A stretch of DNA of 16,305 bases from positions 1 to 16,305 of the forward strand of contig JAAFHR010000015.1 in the NCBI GenBank assembly GCA_013298455.1, written 5' to 3'. The position numbers were made by a program, and so were the translations under genes. Source of the DNA: Betaproteobacteria bacterium (GTDB lineage: Bacteria; Pseudomonadota; Gammaproteobacteria; Burkholderiales; Casimicrobiaceae). Position 1 is the stretch's first letter. Every line of letters starts with the position of its first letter. The notes under the pieces were generated by a model. The model worked only from the letters and a program-made list of their open reading frames with translations. It did no database searches and was not told where the DNA came from. Positions 1 through 7,464 of this stretch are shown here, piece by piece.

Positions 1-269
1 CGCTCGGCGCGCTGAAGCAAACCGGTTTGAAGCAAATCGTTGTCGCGGGCGGCGTGGGGGCCAACGCAAGGCTTCGGGAGCGGCTCACCGTGGGTGCAGC
101 AGAGCTTGGGGCGAAAGTGTTTTATCCACCCATTGCGCTTTGCACCGACAACGGCGCGATGATCGCGCATGTTGGAGCGCTTCGGTTGCGTGAGGCAAAG
201 TGTGATTACGCGATCAACGTGCGCCCGCGCTGGCCGCTCGACGAGCTGCGACCCGTCACCGAGCTGTAG
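1..269 (+). CDS. tsaD: tRNA N6-adenosine threonylcarbamoyltransferase TsaD, C-terminal part
   Basis: The gene enters from the left edge; the reading frame starts at base 3 and ends at a TAG at 267-269. Only about 88 C-terminal residues are present. They carry the TsaD signatures VVAGGVGANARLR and CTDNGAMIA, the latter holding the Asp that binds the active-site metal in the Kae1/TsaD family. The protein transfers threonylcarbamoyl from TC-AMP to A37 of ANN-decoding tRNAs, working with TsaB and TsaE in the cytoplasm. The stop codon lies inside a palindromic repeat (266-286), so the last residues may have been reset by that repeat. The identification is firm; the gene start is outside the window. 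Confidence 0.96.
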   Translation, partial: LGALKQTGLKQIVVAGGVGANARLRERLTVGAAELGAKVFYPPIALCTDNGAMIAHVGALRLREAKCDYAINVRPRWPLDELRPVTEL

Positions 270-286
270 GAGCGGCTCGCCGCGAA
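266..286 (+). repeat. REP-like palindrome, family A (GTAGGAGCGG type)
   Basis: The unit reads GTAGGAGCGGCTCGCCGCGA. It belongs to the same family as 431-452, 635-656, 9183-9202 and 9230-9250, with a variant at 16004-16068. The internal GCGGC/GCCGC arms form a short hairpin. Here its TAG is also the stop codon of tsaD. Confidence 0.9.
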
Positions 287-303
287 TGGTGTGTGGGCAT
301 TTT

Positions 304-711
304 GACGCAGATTACGCAGATGCCGCTGATTTGCGCAGATTATTGGGAGCTATGCCAAGATTGAGCAAAAGCTAATCTGCGTTCATCTGCGAAATCTGTG
401 TAATCTGCGTCAAAAAAATGCTTGCGAGGCATTCGCGGCAAGCCGCTCCTACAGCGCTATGACTTCGTTTTAAAACTGCCCTCGTAGCCCACGATCAGGC
501 GCTGAATGACGCAGATTGCGCAGATTGCGCAGATGCCGCTGATTCGCGCAGATTATTGAGAGCTGTGCCGAGATTGAGCGAAAGCTAATCTGCGTTCATC
601 TGCGAAATCTGCGTCAAAAAAATGCTTGCGAGGCATTCGCGGCAAGCCGCTCCTACAGCGCTATGACTTCGCTTTAAAACTTCCTTCGTCGCCCGCGACG
701 AGGCGCTGAAT
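304..711. repeat. 204-bp tandem duplication covering repeats and the plsY 3' end
   Basis: Copy 1 is 304-507 and copy 2 is 508-711, exactly 204 bases apart. Each copy begins with an imperfect long palindrome built from ATCTGCG words: GACGCAGAT at the left, ATCTGCGTC at the right. An AATGC/GCATT hairpin follows, then a family A unit on the minus strand (431-452 and 635-656), then the 3' end of plsY. The copies differ by substitutions and by two compensating 9-base length changes (an extra unit in copy 2 near 518-527, one missing near 610), so the duplication is not recent. This accounts for nearly the whole gap between tsaD and plsY; I see no gene in it. Confidence 0.9.
457..507 (-). pseudogene. 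Duplicated 3' remnant of plsY (16 codons plus stop)
   Basis: This is the part of copy 1 of the 204-bp duplication that matches the end of plsY at 661-711. On the minus strand it reads IQRLIVGYEGSFKTKS followed by TAG; the real gene ends IQRLVAGDEGSFKAKS. I count 7 differences in about 52 bases and no frameshift. With no start or upstream body it is a remnant, not a gene. Confidence 0.85.
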
Positions 712-1275
712 GTTTTCTTTGTGTCGGTAAAGGAGCAGCGCCGTCATCACGAGCGCTGCCCAAAACATAGGCACAGCGCCGTGAAACGCGTACGCAAAAA
801 TCGGCGCGGCAAGGCTACCCACAATCGCCGCGAGTGACGAGACGCGTTTGACCGCAAACACCAGCGCCCAAATTGCCAGCAAGCCCAAACCAATGCGCCA
901 ATCAAGCGCAAACAACACACCGGCTGCCGTGGCAACGCCTTTACCGCCCGCAAAACCAAAAAACACTGGGAACAAGTGCCCGAGAAACACAGCCACAGCC
1001 ACGAGCGCAACACCTGCCGCTGTGATGCCGAATTGCGTGGCGAGATACTTCGCCAAGAGTACGGCGATCACACCCTTTAAGGTGTCGCCCAATAGCGTGA
1101 GGATGGCCGCCTTTCTGCTGCCGCTTCGGAGCACATTGGTCGCGCCGGGATTGCCACTGCCGTAGCTTTTCGGATCGGGCAGCGCGAGCGCTTTGCTAAC
1201 GATCACGGCAAACGAGAGCGAGCCCAACAAATAGGCGAGCGCTGCGGCAATCCAATCAGGCGTTGAAAACATCAT
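661..1275 (-). CDS. plsY: Glycerol-3-phosphate acyltransferase PlsY
   Basis: PlsY is an inner-membrane enzyme that acylates sn-glycerol-3-phosphate from acyl-phosphate (made by PlsX) to give lysophosphatidate, the first step of phospholipid synthesis. The 204-residue length is normal. Three conserved motifs are visible: GSGNPGATNVLR near residues 38-49, GGKGVAT near 108-114, and RHKENIQRLVAGDEGSF near the C-terminus. Several hydrophobic membrane segments cover the rest. The start is one of two consecutive ATG codons (1275 or 1272), with no clear Shine-Dalgarno. It diverges from folB, and the tsaD/plsY/folB neighbourhood is common in Betaproteobacteria. Its last codons are copied at 457-507. 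Confidence 0.96.
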   Translation of the reverse strand: MMFSTPDWIAAALAYLLGSLSFAVIVSKALALPDPKSYGSGNPGATNVLRSGSRKAAILTLLGDTLKGVIAVLLAKYLATQFGITAAGVALVAVAVFLGHLFPVFFGFAGGKGVATAAGVLFALDWRIGLGLLAIWALVFAVKRVSSLAAIVGSLAAPIFAYAFHGAVPMFWAALVMTALLLYRHKENIQRLVAGDEGSFKAKS

Positions 1276-1336
1276 CGATAAAGTGGCTGCGTAGAATCAA
1301 GCGCAGTTTATTCCCCACCGCGAGAGAGCGCCACAC

Positions 1337-1696
1337 TTGGACATCATTTTCATCAAAGGTTTGAAGTGCAACACCACACTCGGGGTGTACGACTGGGAGC
1401 GAGTGAGCTTGCGGCCAGTGCTTCTCGATTTGGACATCGGTTCAGCCTCCAACGAATCGTTCGAGCACGACAGCGCCAAAGGTTTGATGAATTACGACAG
1501 TATTTCCAAGCGGCTCACCGAGGCGCTCTCAACGCTGCACTACAAAACGGTAGAGCGCTTGGCTGAGCATGTGGCGGAGCTGGTGCTCCGCGAGTTTCAT
1601 GCGCCGTTTGTGAGGGTGACCGTTGGTAAGCCAGCTGCCGTGAAAAACGCAGCGATGGTGGGCGTGACGATTGAGCGGCGCGCGCCGACCGCATAG
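1337..1696 (+). CDS. folB: Dihydroneopterin aldolase FolB
   Basis: FolB converts 7,8-dihydroneopterin to 6-hydroxymethyl-dihydropterin and glycolaldehyde in folate synthesis. The 119-residue length is typical. The start MDIIFIKGLK and GVYDWER are family hallmarks. Likely active-site residues by family comparison are Glu21, Tyr53 (NYD), Glu74 (KTVERLAEHVA) and Lys98 (TVGKPAAVKNA). The start codon is TTG; no in-frame ATG fits the conserved N-terminus. A GAGAGAG run lies about 9 bases upstream. The gene is divergent from plsY (61-base gap) and converges on the TerC gene with only 12 bases between the stop codons. Confidence 0.93.
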   Translation: MDIIFIKGLKCNTTLGVYDWERVSLRPVLLDLDIGSASNESFEHDSAKGLMNYDSISKRLTEALSTLHYKTVERLAEHVAELVLREFHAPFVRVTVGKPAAVKNAAMVGVTIERRAPTA

Positions 1697-1708
1697 TCCC
1701 ACTGGCGT

Positions 1709-2413
1709 TTAGCCCGTCGCATCCTTTGCACTGGCCCGCGCATTTTTGCGGCGCTGATACAAACCCAGCCCAACCACCACGGCCGCCCCCAGCAAACCTG
1801 CATACACGTGCGAGTCGGTCAGCTTGTCGAAGAAATCTTTGTCGACCGGATCGGTGACAAACATCTCGCCCGCCAAAAAGCCCAAGAGCGCTGCGCCCAA
1901 AGTGATGATGATCGGGAATTTGTCCATGACCTTCATCAGAAGCGTTGAGCCAAACACGATCAGCGGAATGCTCACCGCCAAACCGATGATCAAAAGCATG
2001 TTGTTGTCTTTCGCGGCGGCCGCGACGGCGATCACGTTGTCCAAACTCATCACCAAGTCGGCAATCAAAATCGTCCGCACCGCGGCGGCCATACCGTGCA
2101 CATCTTTGCCGTCGCCCGCGTCATCTTCGTCGCCTTCGGCCATCAGCTGCACGCCGATGTAGACGAGCAAAAACGCGCCAACGATTTTCAAATACGGAAA
2201 CTGCAACAGCTGCACCGCGACCAACGTCAAAATGATTCGCATCACGATCGCGGCCGCTGATCCCCAAAACACCGCCTTTTGACGCTGCCCGTCGGGGAGC
2301 TTTCGCGCCGCCATGGCGATCACCACCGCGTTGTCGCCCGAGAGCACGATGTTGGCCAAAATGATGGAGCCCAGCGCTGCCCACCAAGCGCCCGAAAACA
2401 GTACCAATTCCAT
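1709..2413 (-). CDS. TerC-family integral membrane protein
   Basis: The 234 residues form a polytopic membrane protein with the two internally repeated TerC motifs: LSGDNAVVIAMA (Asp27) and MSLDNVIAVA (Asp125). The conserved acidic residues within the membrane are thought to bind a cation. Characterised TerC relatives such as Alx and YceF/YkoY types are linked to manganese export or tellurite tolerance; the substrate here cannot be read from sequence. A very acidic loop (GDEDDAGDGKD, about 94-104) separates the halves. The ATG at 2413 is preceded by a good Shine-Dalgarno (AAGGGA), one of the few in this window. No manganese riboswitch is evident upstream. Confidence 0.9.
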   Translation of the reverse strand: MELVLFSGAWWAALGSIILANIVLSGDNAVVIAMAARKLPDGQRQKAVFWGSAAAIVMRIILTLVAVQLLQFPYLKIVGAFLLVYIGVQLMAEGDEDDAGDGKDVHGMAAAVRTILIADLVMSLDNVIAVAAAAKDNNMLLIIGLAVSIPLIVFGSTLLMKVMDKFPIIITLGAALLGFLAGEMFVTDPVDKDFFDKLTDSHVYAGLLGAAVVVGLGLYQRRKNARASAKDATG

Positions 2414-2500
2414 GCGTATCCCTTTGTGTTGCTCGCGCTAAAGGCAAACGAGTCGTCGATGAAGAAAACATCCAATCGCCACGGCATCATCATTGAGCGG

Positions 2501-2603
2501 CGTCATTCCCGCGAAGGCGGGAATCCATCGTCGATGAATCGACCTGCCCGAAACAACACAGCTGCTCAAATCGCCATGGATTCCCGCCTGCGCGGGAATG
2601 ACG
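2501..2603. repeat. Inverted pair of family B repeats (ATTCCCGC…GCGGGAAT)
   Basis: One unit is 2501-2527 (CGTCATTCCCGCGAAGGCGG and on), and an inverted partner is 2577-2603. Each has internal ATTCCCGC/GCGGGAAT arms, and the two can also pair with each other across about 50 bases. They lie upstream of the TerC gene. Other members are at 9259-9282, 15179-15244 (interrupted) and 15290-15322. Confidence 0.88.
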
Positions 2604-2819
2604 AATTCGGGCGCGTGTCGCGGTCATTTGCAGCCTAGTTCCCCGGACTTTGTTTTGATTCTAGAAACGCAGTCTGTCGGGATGCAGATGCTAAGCGTCT
2701 ATTTGCTTCAGCGCCTGAGGCTGCTTGGCGTACGGATCGATAAAAACCGGTATTGATTCCAACCGTAGCTTCTCTCAACCCCAATATTTATAAGGCGTTA
2801 AGAGGAAAAGTTAGAAGCG
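2604..2819. other. Intergenic stretch with no recognisable gene
   Basis: This lies between the TerC promoter side and the end of ugpE. I see no convincing open reading frame, RNA gene or strong terminator. It is more AT-rich than its flanks, especially near 2780-2815, and probably holds the TerC promoter and the end of the ugp transcript. Confidence 0.5.
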
Positions 2820-3689
2820 CTACTTTTCGGTGTCGGTGAGCCCTTTGACAAAGCTCTTTTGCATCGCCACGATCACCAGCACTGGCGGAATGAGCGCCAG
2901 AATCGTGGTGGCCATCACGATGTGCCAATCGGTGGGCTCAGCGCCCGTACCGATCATTTTTTTGATGGCGACGACGATCACATCGAGCGAATTCGATGTG
3001 GTGATCAGGAGCGGCCACAAATACTGATTCCAGCCGTAGATGAAAAGAATCACAAACATCGCCGCGATATTGGTGCGCGAGAGCGGAATCACCACGTCTT
3101 TGAAAAATCGCATGGGCCCCGCGCCGTCGATCTTTGCGGCTTCGACCAACTCATCGGGAATCGTCATGAAAAACTGCCGAAACAAGAGCGTGGCCGTTGC
3201 CGACGCAATGAGCGGCAGCGTGAGCCCCGCGTAGCTGTTGATCAAATTCAGATCGGTCACGACCTTGTAGGTTGGCAAGATGCGCACTTCAACCGGGAGC
3301 ATCAACGTGATGAAAATCATCCAAAAGAAAAACATCCGACCCGGAAACCGAAAAAACACCACGGCATACGCCGAGATCAAACTCACCGCAATTTTTCCAA
3401 AGGTGACGACAAGCGCCACGATCAGCGAATTGAACAAAAGCGTCATCGCGGGCGGTGACAAATAGGTGCCCGCAGAGCCCTTGGAAAATGCCGTCGCGTA
3501 GTTATCAACGCCTTGCAAACTTGGATACATCTGCATCGGCGTTTGCGCGATTTCAGTAGGCGTTAGTGTGCTCGCAACGAAGGTGACGTACAACGGAAAT
3601 GCCGTGATGAACAGCCCGATCCACAAAATCACATGCGGCAGCCAATTGCTGCGCGAATAGTCCACCTGAGCCATAGTTTGTGCGCTCAT
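2820..3689 (-). CDS. ugpE: Glycerol-3-phosphate ABC transporter permease UgpE
   Basis: This is a MalG-type inner-membrane permease that should pair with UgpA to form the channel of the sn-glycerol-3-phosphate/glycerophosphodiester importer. The 289 residues (E. coli about 281) contain about six hydrophobic segments. The cytoplasmic EAA loop is clear: EAAKIDGAGPMRFFKDVVIP near residues 190-209, which docks on the ATPase. The C-terminus KGLTDTEK resembles the usual KGLxxGAVK-type end. The start at 3689 is 2 bases after the ugpA stop, so the two are translationally linked. Identification rests on family resemblance plus an unmistakable UgpB in the same operon. Confidence 0.93.
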   Translation of the reverse strand: MSAQTMAQVDYSRSNWLPHVILWIGLFITAFPLYVTFVASTLTPTEIAQTPMQMYPSLQGVDNYATAFSKGSAGTYLSPPAMTLLFNSLIVALVVTFGKIAVSLISAYAVVFFRFPGRMFFFWMIFITLMLPVEVRILPTYKVVTDLNLINSYAGLTLPLIASATATLLFRQFFMTIPDELVEAAKIDGAGPMRFFKDVVIPLSRTNIAAMFVILFIYGWNQYLWPLLITTSNSLDVIVVAIKKMIGTGAEPTDWHIVMATTILALIPPVLVIVAMQKSFVKGLTDTEK

Positions 3690-3691
3690 GA

Positions 3692-4573
3692 TTAGTAGTG
3701 CACTTTCTTTTCAACGTATCGGAATTGCACGGCGGTGAGTAGGATCACAATCACCATCAAAATCACACTCTGTGCGCTCGATGTGCCGAGATTGAGCGCC
3801 ACCACACCGTCGTAGTACACCTTGTAGACAAGTACTTCAGTCGCCTTCGCAGGCCCGCCGCTGGTCACCGCATCGATGATGCCGAAGGTGTCAAAAAACG
3901 CATAGACGATGTTGACCACCAACAGAAAGAATGTGGTCGGTGACAACAGCGGAAAAATGATCGTGCGGAATTTACGCCACTCGCCTGCGCCGTCAATCGA
4001 TGCGGCCTCGAGGAGTGCTTTCGGAATCGATTGCAAACCGGCAAGAAAAAACAAAAAGTTGTAACTGATTTGCTTCCAAGCCGCAGCCATGATGACCAAG
4101 AGCATCGCGTCGTTGCCATCGAGTTTCGGGTTCCAATCGATGCCCAGTTTTTTGAGCCAATACGCAACGATTCCCACCGACGGGCTAAACATAAAGAGCC
4201 ACAACACACCAGCCACGGCGGGTGCAATGGCATAGGGCAACACCAAAATCGTTCGGTAAAACGTAGCGCCGCGAACGACGCGCTCCGCCATCAGCGCAAA
4301 CAAGAGCGCAGGCACCAGTGCACAAATCGCTACCGCACCCGAAAAAATAATCGTGCGCCAAAAGGTTTTTAAGTATTCGGGATCGTTGAACAGCTCTTTG
4401 AAATTTGCCAAACCCACAAAGGTTTTGGTGAGCCCAAAGGCGTCTTGCTCCATCACCGACATCTGAATCGCCTGACCCGCCGGCCAGAAGAAAAACACCA
4501 GCGTCACCGCTAGCTGCGGCGCGAGCAGCAGATAGGGCAGCAGCTTGTTGCTGAAGATAACGCGACGATCCAT
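3692..4573 (-). CDS. ugpA: Glycerol-3-phosphate ABC transporter permease UgpA
   Basis: A MalF-type permease of 293 residues (E. coli UgpA about 295), the second channel subunit. It starts MDRRVIFSNKLLPYLLLAPQ, a typical UgpA N-terminus, and has the EAA loop EAASIDGAGEWRKFRTIIFP near residues 191-210, then SGGPAKATEVLVYKVYYDG. The ATG at 4573 has no good Shine-Dalgarno upstream, unlike ugpB. A terminator (4588-4616) sits directly upstream in the direction of transcription, so permease synthesis depends on readthrough from ugpB or on a separate weak promoter. Confidence 0.94.
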   Translation of the reverse strand: MDRRVIFSNKLLPYLLLAPQLAVTLVFFFWPAGQAIQMSVMEQDAFGLTKTFVGLANFKELFNDPEYLKTFWRTIIFSGAVAICALVPALLFALMAERVVRGATFYRTILVLPYAIAPAVAGVLWLFMFSPSVGIVAYWLKKLGIDWNPKLDGNDAMLLVIMAAAWKQISYNFLFFLAGLQSIPKALLEAASIDGAGEWRKFRTIIFPLLSPTTFFLLVVNIVYAFFDTFGIIDAVTSGGPAKATEVLVYKVYYDGVVALNLGTSSAQSVILMVIVILLTAVQFRYVEKKVHY

Positions 4574-4587
4574 GCCGGGAATCTAAC

Positions 4588-4616
4588 AAAAAAGGACGCG
4601 TTGCGCGTCCTTTTTT
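4588..4616 (-). terminator. Strong intrinsic terminator between ugpB and ugpA
   Basis: The sequence is an exact stem: A6-GGACGCG (4588-4600), loop TTG, then CGCGTCC followed by seven T (4604-4617). With A runs on one side and T runs on the other it can act in both directions. For minus-strand transcripts leaving ugpB it gives a GC stem followed by a U run, 15 bases before the ugpA start. The likely result is far more ugpB mRNA than ugpAE mRNA. Confidence 0.88.
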
Positions 4617-4633
4617 TGTGTCACTAAGTTTTG

Positions 4634-4759
4634 CCCCCTCTCCCGCAGGCGGGAGAGGGCTGGGGTGAGGGTGTGCTGCAGGGAGCAGCGAGACGAAACG
4701 GGCAGCTCCGTCGACGACACCCTCATCCCCAACCCTTCTCCCGCTCGCGGGAGAAGGGA
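4634..4759. repeat. Inverted pair of family E repeats after ugpB
   Basis: Unit one (4634-4672) is a CCCTCTCCC/GGGAGAGGG hairpin with a GGGGTGAGGG tail. Unit two (4718-4759) is the same design reversed, with a TTCTCCCG/CGGGAGAA hairpin. The pair begins 15 bases past the ugpB stop. The same family is found inside the glpK coding region at 14103-14225. Placed at the 3' end of ugpB mRNA, these hairpins could protect it from 3' exonucleases, as REP sequences do after malE in E. coli. Confidence 0.88.
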
Positions 4760-4774
4760 GTCAGACCGCGAACC

Positions 4775-6112
4775 TTAACTGGCCGAAGCCGTCTTCTCAA
4801 ACTGCCGCAGCGCCGCATTGCCGCGCTTCTGCGCGTTCTCCACGGCTTCCTTGGCGGTTTGTTTGCCTTGCAGCGCTTTCTCAACTTCCTCATGGTAGAA
4901 GTCGCGAATTTCGGTCCAACGACCGAAGCGGTAGCCGCCGGTGTGTTCACCTTGTTTGCCATTGGCGAGCGTGCTGATCGCGACTGCAGCGCGTGGGTTT
5001 TGGGCGTAGAAGCCCTCATCCGTCAGGTACTTAAACGCGGCGTTGGTGGCGGGCAGAAAGCCCGTCGTTTTCGCCCAGTCGGTCATCACAGGCATCGAGC
5101 GCAGGTAGTCGAGAAACTTCGCGACGCCTTTGAATTCAGCCGCGCTGCGGTTCGGTGCGTTAAACACCCAGAGCGATGCACCACCAACGGTCGTTGCGTA
5201 AGGCGCGCCCTTCGCGTCCGGCCAGTAAGGCAGGGGCGCAACGCCCCAATCGAACTTCGCATCGCGAACGTAGCCGCCCATCGCGCCCGAGCTTTGCGTG
5301 ATCATCGCGCATTCGCCATTTTGGAACGAGGCTGAGGCATCGTTGCTGCGGCCTTTGTAGTCAAACGTCTTGTCTTTTTGCATGTCGACGAGCGTTTGCA
5401 CTTGCTTCACAAACGCTGGGTTGCTCGCGAAATTGAGCTCGGAATTCAACCCGGCGCGACCGTTCGACTGCGTACCGAGACCGATGTTGTGGCGTGCGCC
5501 GAACTGCTCTAGCTGAATCCAAGCAAGCCATGTCGTAGTGAATCCGCAATTTGCGGCGTTAGTGGACTTGATTTTCTTCGCGGCTGCAGCGAGCTCCGGC
5601 CATGTTGCTGGCGGCTTGTTGGCGTCGAGGCCTGCCTTTTTGAAGGCGTCTTTGTTGTAGAAAAGTACGGCTGTCGATACGTTAAACGGCATCGAAAGCA
5701 GGCTACCGTCTTTGGTGCCGTAGTAGCCACGCGCAGGAGCGATAAAGTCAGCCGCGTTGAACTGCATCCCCGCGCGCTTGAACACATCGCTCACTGGCAC
5801 GATGGCGCTTTTCGCACCCATCATGTCACCTGAGCCCGCATCAAACATCTGCATGATGTGCGGTGGGTTGCCCGCGCGAAACGCGGCGACCGCAGCGGCA
5901 CGTTGCTCAGGGTACTGGCCCTTAAACGACACCGTGACTTTGTACTCGCTCTGCATCTTGTTGAATTCTTCGCCGTACTTGGTGAGCGTTTCGCCACCCA
6001 ATCCGGTCAAGCCCATCCACATTTGGATTTCGATGGGTTTGTTTTGCGCCAACGCCGAGACGCTCAACGCTGAGCCAACGGCTAGCGCGGCGATTTTCAT
6101 TGCAAACTTCAT
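4775..6112 (-). CDS. ugpB: Periplasmic glycerol-3-phosphate-binding protein UgpB
   Basis: The solute-binding protein of the Ugp importer, 445 residues from the chosen start. The N-terminus (MKFAMKIAALAVG…) is a Sec signal peptide with likely cleavage after ALA at residue 22. Residues shared with E. coli UgpB as I recall it include AAFRAGNPPHIMQM, PFNVSTAVLFYNKDAFKKAG, CGFTTTWLAWIQLEQF, a SSG patch, GGASLWVF and a RGNAALRQFEK end. The ATG at 6112 is preferred over a longer in-frame ATG at 6145 because it directly begins the signal peptide and follows a good Shine-Dalgarno (AGGAGA). It is first in the ugpBAE operon; a terminator and repeat pair follow it. Confidence 0.95.
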   Translation of the reverse strand: MKFAMKIAALAVGSALSVSALAQNKPIEIQMWMGLTGLGGETLTKYGEEFNKMQSEYKVTVSFKGQYPEQRAAAVAAFRAGNPPHIMQMFDAGSGDMMGAKSAIVPVSDVFKRAGMQFNAADFIAPARGYYGTKDGSLLSMPFNVSTAVLFYNKDAFKKAGLDANKPPATWPELAAAAKKIKSTNAANCGFTTTWLAWIQLEQFGARHNIGLGTQSNGRAGLNSELNFASNPAFVKQVQTLVDMQKDKTFDYKGRSNDASASFQNGECAMITQSSGAMGGYVRDAKFDWGVAPLPYWPDAKGAPYATTVGGASLWVFNAPNRSAAEFKGVAKFLDYLRSMPVMTDWAKTTGFLPATNAAFKYLTDEGFYAQNPRAAVAISTLANGKQGEHTGGYRFGRWTEIRDFYHEEVEKALQGKQTAKEAVENAQKRGNAALRQFEKTASAS

Positions 6113-6136
6113 AGGGTCTCCTGATTTATTGTGCGG

Positions 6137-6156
6137 TTGCAGCAATTAATCTGCAA
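6137..6156. promoter_or_regulatory. Dyad in the ugpB–ugpC divergent region, possible operator
   Basis: TTGCAG (6137-6142) and CTGCAA (6151-6156) are perfect inverted arms around an AT-rich centre that contains ATTAAT. It lies 25-44 bases upstream of the ugpB start. A TGTGACA word at 6171-6177 resembles one half of a PhoB box, but I find no good second half. Regulator unknown. Confidence 0.4.
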
Positions 6157-6224
6157 GCGTAGACACCGAATGTGACACTTTTCTTAAATTCAAGCAAACA
6201 CGGGTTTCCCTAAGCGCACGGCCT

Positions 6225-6240
6225 TGTTATAGTCAATGCA
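6225..6240 (+). promoter_or_regulatory. Extended -10 promoter for ugpC, start point at or next to the ATG
   Basis: TGTTATAGT (6225-6233) matches an extended -10 element (TGnTATAAT). Six bases separate it from the ATG at 6240, so transcription should begin at or within a base of the A of the start codon. No Shine-Dalgarno is present, which fits a leaderless message. No convincing -35 is seen, as is usual for extended -10 promoters. Confidence 0.55.
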
Positions 6241-7316
6241 TGGCACAAGTCGAATTCAAACAAGTCAAAAAATCCTATGGCAATGTCGACGTCATTCACG
6301 GCGTTGATCTGGGCATCAGCGACGGTGAATTTGTCGTGATAGTGGGTCCGTCGGGCTGCGGTAAATCAACGCTTCTGCGAATGGTTGCGGGCCTAGAAGC
6401 TATTACCAGCGGCGAAATTTGGATCGACGGCAAGGTCGTCAACGGCCTAGAGCCCAAAGATCGCGACATCGCGATGGTGTTTCAAAACTACGCGCTCTAT
6501 CCGCACATGAACGTGCGCGAAAATATGAGCTACGGCCTCAAGATTCGCAAAATGCCGGAAGCCGAAATTTCCGCTCGCATCAGCAAAGCCGCCAAAATTT
6601 TGGAGCTGTCGCATCTGCTGGATCGCAAACCCAAGCAACTTTCTGGCGGGCAACGGCAACGCGTAGCGATGGGGCGCGCCATCGTCCGTAACCCCAAAGT
6701 GTTTCTGTTTGACGAACCGCTCTCAAACCTTGATGCGAAGTTGCGCGTGGAAATGCGCCTTGAAATCCAGAAGCTGCATCAAGAATTAAAGGTCACCAGT
6801 CTCTACGTCACGCACGATCAGATCGAGGCGATGACGCTCTCGGACCGAATGCTCGTGATGAATTCCGGCGTGATTGAACAAGTTGGATCGCCGAAAGACG
6901 TGTACGAGCGCCCCGCGTCGCTCTTTGTTGCCAATTTCATTGGCACACCCGCGATGAATCAGTTTTGGGGCACTCGCGCTGGTCAGTCGCTCAAGATGGA
7001 TGAGCATGGCGATATGTTTCACGTCGGCGAGTTTCCCACGAGCATTGCCAACGGCGCACGTGTGGCGCTGGGCGTGCGGCCTGAGCATTTGCAAGTCGTC
7101 CCCGAAGCGCAGGCGCGCCTGTCCATCAAAGTGCAAATGATTGAATGGGTTGGCGCAGATGCCTACGCTTACGGGCAGTTCGGCCAGTACCGAATCATCT
7201 GCCGATTGCCCGCCGAGGGCATTGGCAACGTTGTGAAGGTAGGCGACACGCTGCCGCTGTCGTTCGATCCGGTGCGGGTGCACTGGTTTAACGCAGAGAC
7301 TGGGAAGCGGATTTAG
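6240..7316 (+). CDS. ugpC: Glycerol-3-phosphate ABC transporter ATP-binding protein UgpC
   Basis: The ATPase subunit of the importer, 358 residues (E. coli 356), acting as a dimer on the cytoplasmic face of UgpAE. Motifs in order: Walker A GPSGCGKST (36-44), Q-loop FQNYALYPHM (Gln82), signature LSGGQ (134-138), Walker B VFLFDEP (Glu159), and H-loop THDQIEAMT (His192). The C-terminal third is the TOBE/MalK-type regulatory domain (GVRPEHL). It is divergent from ugpB instead of lying in the same operon. A MalK relative serving another sugar is possible, but the location makes UgpC much more likely. Confidence 0.93.
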   Translation: MAQVEFKQVKKSYGNVDVIHGVDLGISDGEFVVIVGPSGCGKSTLLRMVAGLEAITSGEIWIDGKVVNGLEPKDRDIAMVFQNYALYPHMNVRENMSYGLKIRKMPEAEISARISKAAKILELSHLLDRKPKQLSGGQRQRVAMGRAIVRNPKVFLFDEPLSNLDAKLRVEMRLEIQKLHQELKVTSLYVTHDQIEAMTLSDRMLVMNSGVIEQVGSPKDVYERPASLFVANFIGTPAMNQFWGTRAGQSLKMDEHGDMFHVGEFPTSIANGARVALGVRPEHLQVVPEAQARLSIKVQMIEWVGADAYAYGQFGQYRIICRLPAEGIGNVVKVGDTLPLSFDPVRVHWFNAETGKRI

Positions 7317-7340
7317 TCTCTCGGCGTGATTCTTATGGGT

Positions 7341-7447
7341 TGTCATCCTGAGCGAAAGCGAAGGATCACTGGGCATCTATCTGTGTTGCTGAGCCTCAAC
7401 CATCGCTCTTGAACCACCCGATCCTTCGCTGTCGCTCAGGATGACAG
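7341..7447. repeat. Inverted pair of family C repeats between convergent genes
   Basis: TGTCATCCTGAGCGAAAGCG… (7341-7366) and its inverted partner GATCCTTCGCTGTCGCTCAG… (7420-7447) lie between the convergent ugpC and asnC-type genes. Each unit has ATCCT/AGGAT arms, and the pair can form one long stem with a 53-base loop. It may end both transcripts, although no T run follows. Confidence 0.85.
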
Positions 7448-7464
7448 CACGGAGAGCCGTCTCT

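Noticed and set aside
266..711. CRISPR array near the left end
   Set aside because: The repeats are palindromic elements and a two-copy tandem duplication, without regular spacers, and no cas genes are present.
2414..2700. A manganese (yybP-ykoY) riboswitch upstream of the TerC-family gene
   Set aside because: Expected for some TerC relatives, but the minus strand shows only GGGGAACTAGG and none of the paired conserved loops; the region is mostly a family B repeat pair.
2859..3458. A 199-codon plus-strand frame rich in His and Arg
   Set aside because: It is antisense to ugpE, and its composition is what the complement of a membrane-protein gene gives.
6160..6200. A PhoB box in front of ugpB
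   Set aside because: Only one half (TGTGACA) is good; the other half matches poorly, so it is not called as a feature.
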